Part shown: piece after piece, positions 5,446-7,447 of the stretch
How the letters are laid out: every line of letters starts with the position of its first letter
How positions within the stretch are numbered: position 1 is the stretch's first letter
Origin: Thermoleophilia bacterium
GTDB lineage: Bacteria; Actinomycetota; Thermoleophilia; Gaiellales; Gaiellaceae
Direction: 5' to 3'
Assembly (NCBI GenBank): GCA_025934335.1
Contig: JAICYG010000133.1
Span: 1-7,447 of the forward strand
Length of the DNA: 7,447 nucleotides
Notes under the pieces: generated by a model
The model's input: the letters and a program-made list of their open reading frames with translations, nothing else
The model's database searches: none
Told to the model about the DNA's origin: nothing
Program-made: the position numbers and the translations under genes

Positions 5446-6054
5446 ATGGCCTTCGCGGCTGTCGTCGTGCTCGGCTATCTCCTCGGCTCGTGCCCGTGGG
5501 GGTACTGGCTCGTGCGCCTCGTCCGCCACGAGGACATCCGGTCCGTCGGCTCCGGCAACATCGGCGCGACGAACGTCTGGCGCACCTACGGTCGCCGGCT
5601 CGGCATCCCGGTCGTCCTGCTCGACACGCTGAAGGGCTTCGTGCCCGCGCTCGTCGCGACGCTCTTCGTCTCGCCGCCGCACCTGGCCGGGATCTGCGCC
5701 GGCGCCGCGGCGATGCTCGGCCACTGGCGGCCGCTCTATCTCCGCTTCGCCAAGGGCGGCAAGATGGTCGCGACGTGCGGCGGCGTCTTCTTCGGCGTCG
5801 CGGTCTTCGTGGCGCTGACCGCGGGTGCGGTCTGGATCGTCACCTTCCTGCTTTTCCGCTACGCGTCGCTCGCCTCGATCGTCGCCGGCATCTCGCTGCC
5901 GGTGATGGCCGCCGTGTACGGCTACCCGCCGCCGGTGATCCTGTTCGGGGCGGCTGCGGCCGTCGCGATCCTCTACCTGCACCGGGCCAACCTGAGGCGA
6001 CTGCGCGCCGGGACCGAGCACCGCTTCCGGCTGCGCCGAACGGCGAGTGCGTAG
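5446..6054 (+). CDS. plsY: Acyl-phosphate:glycerol-3-phosphate acyltransferase PlsY
   Basis: PlsY is an integral membrane enzyme that moves an acyl chain from acyl phosphate (made by PlsX) to the 1-position of glycerol-3-phosphate. This gives lysophosphatidic acid, the first step of phospholipid synthesis. The 202-residue length and hydrophobic helices (about 2-25, 52-75, 80-95, 111-137 and 140-178) fit the family. Motif I is GSGNIGATNVWR (35-46), the phosphate-binding loop. Motif II, at 92-110, holds GHWRPLYLRF and KGGKMVAT, where the usual KGGKGVAT has Met for Gly. Motif III is HRANLRRLRAGTEHR (179-193). The basic tail is lineage-like. The start ATG has only a weak GAG upstream. The last codons overlap by 8 nt the GTG of the downstream secreted peptidase, pointing to translational coupling. 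No plsX is present in the window. Confidence 0.95.
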   Translation: MAFAAVVVLGYLLGSCPWGYWLVRLVRHEDIRSVGSGNIGATNVWRTYGRRLGIPVVLLDTLKGFVPALVATLFVSPPHLAGICAGAAAMLGHWRPLYLRFAKGGKMVATCGGVFFGVAVFVALTAGAVWIVTFLLFRYASLASIVAGISLPVMAAVYGYPPPVILFGAAAAVAILYLHRANLRRLRAGTEHRFRLRRTASA

Positions 6055-7285
6055 GCTCCTGATCCTCGCCGTCGTGGCGGGCGCGCTCTGGGCGGCGCCG
6101 GGTGCGCTTGCCGCCGGCTGGTGCGGCAGCGGCGAGACAGACGTCGACCGCGCCGACGCGACGACGGGGCCGCAGATCCACGCGATCTGGGCCGTCCCCG
6201 CCGACGGGGCGGACAACTTCGCGACCGGCGCGGGCAAGCTCGCCGACGATCTCGCCTCGGTCGGCTCGTGGTGGGCGACCCAGGACCCGACGCGCGTGCC
6301 GCGCATCGACAACGCGGTCTTCCCGGGCGGGACGTGCGCCGACATCTCCTTCGTCCGCCTCCCGCTCCCGACGGCCGCCTTCGCCGGTGCGTCGACGTCG
6401 TTCACCCAGGTCTCGTACGAGCTCGCGACGGACGGTTTCGCGAACACGCACAAGAAGTACCTCGTCTACTTCGACGGCCCGTCCGTCGACACCGACGTCT
6501 GCGGGACAGGCGGCGGCTCCTTCAGCAGCGGCCCGTCGTTCGCCGTCGTGTGGCTCGGCGGCTGCCCCGACGTCCCCGACGACAGCATCGCCGCGCACGA
6601 GCTGCTGCACGCGCTCGGCGCGCTACCCGACGGCGCGCCGCACGCCTGCCCGGACGGGAGCGGCCACCCGTGCGACTCGCCGCAGGACGTCCTCTACCCG
6701 TACAGCTCGGGCGCGCCGCTCTCCCAGCTCGTCCTCGACGTGAACCACGACGACTACTACGCGCACTCCGGCAGCTGGGTCGACATCCAGGACTCGGCGT
6801 GGCTGCACCTCCTGAACGCGCCCACGGTGCCGCTCGCGGTGACGATCGCCGGCGCCGGCAGCGTCTCGAGCGACATGCCCGGGATCTCCTGCGCCACCTC
6901 GTGCACGACCCGGTGGGACTCTCCGACGACCGTTGTGCTGACCGGTACGCCTGGCCCACGGGCGCGCTTCGTGGGCTGGTCGGGCCCGTGCACCGGGGTC
7001 TCCGACTGCACCGTCTCGCTCGGGGCCGCGACCTCGGTCAGGGCGACGTTCGGCCCGCAGCGCGTGCCGGTGAAGATCGGCGCGAACGGCAAGGGCGCCG
7101 TGCGGTGCACGCCCGTCTGCGGCAAGTCCTTCGCCGGGGGTGGGCGGCTGACGCTCCGCGCGGTGCCGTCGAAGGGCTGGAAGTTCGTGCGCTGGACCGG
7201 CGACTGCGCCGCCGTGAGGGGGCTCACGTGCCGTCCGAAGACGGATTTTCACGTGACGGCGCGCGCGACGTTCAGGAAGCGCTGA
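6047..7285 (+). CDS. Secreted metzincin-like metallopeptidase with two Cys-rich InlB-type repeats
   Basis: This 412-residue exported protein is probably a zinc endopeptidase of unknown substrate. The signal peptide is 1-23 (MRRLLILAVV start, hydrophobic core, ALAA cleavage). The catalytic domain (about 25-255) carries the zinc signature HELLHALG (H184, E185, H188, G191). H199, in the GAPH motif, is the likely third ligand, as in actinobacterial secreted proteins with HExxHxxGA...APH. The expected Met-turn, normally D-[VL]-M, reads D214-V-L216-Y, so the Met is replaced by Leu. Two C-terminal repeats (about 262-336 and 340-410) share the pattern G-x-V-x-C-x3-C, a WxG strand and a final R-A-T-F. 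They resemble divergent InlB B-repeats and have four Cys each (282/286/315/321 and 354/358/387/395), suggesting disulfides. GTG 6047 is chosen because the signal peptide starts there; it overlaps plsY by 8 nt. The gene overlaps the convergent downstream gene by 14 nt. Activity is inferred from motifs only. Confidence 0.82.
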   Translation: MRRLLILAVVAGALWAAPGALAAGWCGSGETDVDRADATTGPQIHAIWAVPADGADNFATGAGKLADDLASVGSWWATQDPTRVPRIDNAVFPGGTCADISFVRLPLPTAAFAGASTSFTQVSYELATDGFANTHKKYLVYFDGPSVDTDVCGTGGGSFSSGPSFAVVWLGGCPDVPDDSIAAHELLHALGALPDGAPHACPDGSGHPCDSPQDVLYPYSSGAPLSQLVLDVNHDDYYAHSGSWVDIQDSAWLHLLNAPTVPLAVTIAGAGSVSSDMPGISCATSCTTRWDSPTTVVLTGTPGPRARFVGWSGPCTGVSDCTVSLGAATSVRATFGPQRVPVKIGANGKGAVRCTPVCGKSFAGGGRLTLRAVPSKGWKFVRWTGDCAAVRGLTCRPKTDFHVTARATFRKR

Positions 7286-7447
7286 GCCAGTCGCGGAGCT
7301 CGGTGTGGCGGGGGGCGACGCTGCCGTCGAGCTCCGCACGCAGCTCGCCGACGGTGCCCGTGCGCTCCGCGAGCACGTCGTGGCGGTGGATCGTCTCGAG
7401 GTTGACCTGCTGCGAGAAGAGGAAGTCGCCCTCGGCGAGCGACGGAT
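7272..7447 (-). CDS. Unrecognised protein, C-terminal 58 codons (5' end outside window)
   Basis: An open minus-strand frame enters from the right edge and ends with TGA at 7272-7274, giving 57 visible residues. Its coding character is supported by the strong G/C third-position bias and by a plausible soluble protein sequence: FLFSQQVNLETIHRHDVL, then an acidic/basic helical stretch, then HTELRDWLSAS at the end. I do not recognise the family. The segment looks like a helical C-terminus with no membrane helix, Cys or known motif. Its last 14 nt overlap the end of the secreted peptidase gene on the other strand, so the two genes are transcribed tail to tail. With this gene the right end of the window is filled. 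Confidence 0.6.
   Translation of the reverse strand, partial: PSLAEGDFLFSQQVNLETIHRHDVLAERTGTVGELRAELDGSVAPRHTELRDWLSAS

Noticed and set aside
6040..6072. 8-bp inverted repeat around the peptidase start codon, as a separate regulatory element
   Set aside because: An 8-bp stem with a 17-nt loop is weak evidence in sequence this GC-rich, and the start is already explained by coupling to plsY. It is mentioned only as context for the other start-site hairpins.
1..7447. CRISPR arrays, tRNA/rRNA genes, insertion sequences, attachment sites
   Set aside because: No spaced direct repeats, tRNA-like cloverleaf, transposase motif or terminal repeats were seen. Apart from short intergenic gaps, the largest 131 nt, the window is coding.

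Overview
This window is GC-rich, with dense gene packing, strong C/G third-position bias and several GTG/TTG starts. The protein styles point to an actinobacterial-type chromosome, and within that most likely the class Thermoleophilia (Solirubrobacterales/Gaiellales-like). These styles are a primary-type sigma factor with a short tail, a secreted cupredoxin followed by Ig-like domains, an RskA-like anti-sigma factor and a secreted protein with InlB-like repeats. That placement is inference from composition and protein style, not from a search. No tRNA, rRNA, CRISPR, transposase or phage gene is visible.

Left part (1-1935, + strand): the 3' end of an RpoD-like sigma factor gene is followed after 19 nt by a CPA1-type Na+/H+ antiporter. 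A perfect 15-bp inverted repeat starts just after the sigma stop codon and runs over the antiporter start codon. Tail to tail with the antiporter (5 nt apart) is a minus-strand pair (1941-3111): an ECF sigma factor gene whose end overlaps by 8 nt the TTG start of a membrane anti-sigma factor gene.

Middle (3112-5413): a secreted cupredoxin-like protein runs divergently from the ECF sigma gene. Its metal loop keeps both His ligands but has Asp where the copper Cys should be and Leu where the axial Met should be. It converges (7 nt gap) on a canonical Mn-type superoxide dismutase gene on the minus strand. That gene shares a 79-nt divergent control region with a second, atypical Fe/Mn-family SOD gene on the plus strand.

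Right part (5446-7447): plsY (glycerol-3-phosphate acyltransferase) overlaps by 8 nt a secreted metzincin-like metallopeptidase with two Cys-rich C-terminal repeats. That gene overlaps tail to tail, by 14 nt, the end of an unrecognised minus-strand gene cut by the window edge.

How the genes may work together: the ECF sigma/anti-sigma switch, the envelope cupredoxin, the two SODs and the Na+/H+ antiporter suggest an envelope, redox or ion stress neighbourhood. Only the sigma/anti-sigma pair and the plsY-peptidase overlap are structurally linked, so co-regulation of the rest is a hypothesis. The most unusual items are the Asp/Leu cupredoxin site, the divergent SOD pair with its atypical member, and the hairpins covering start codons.
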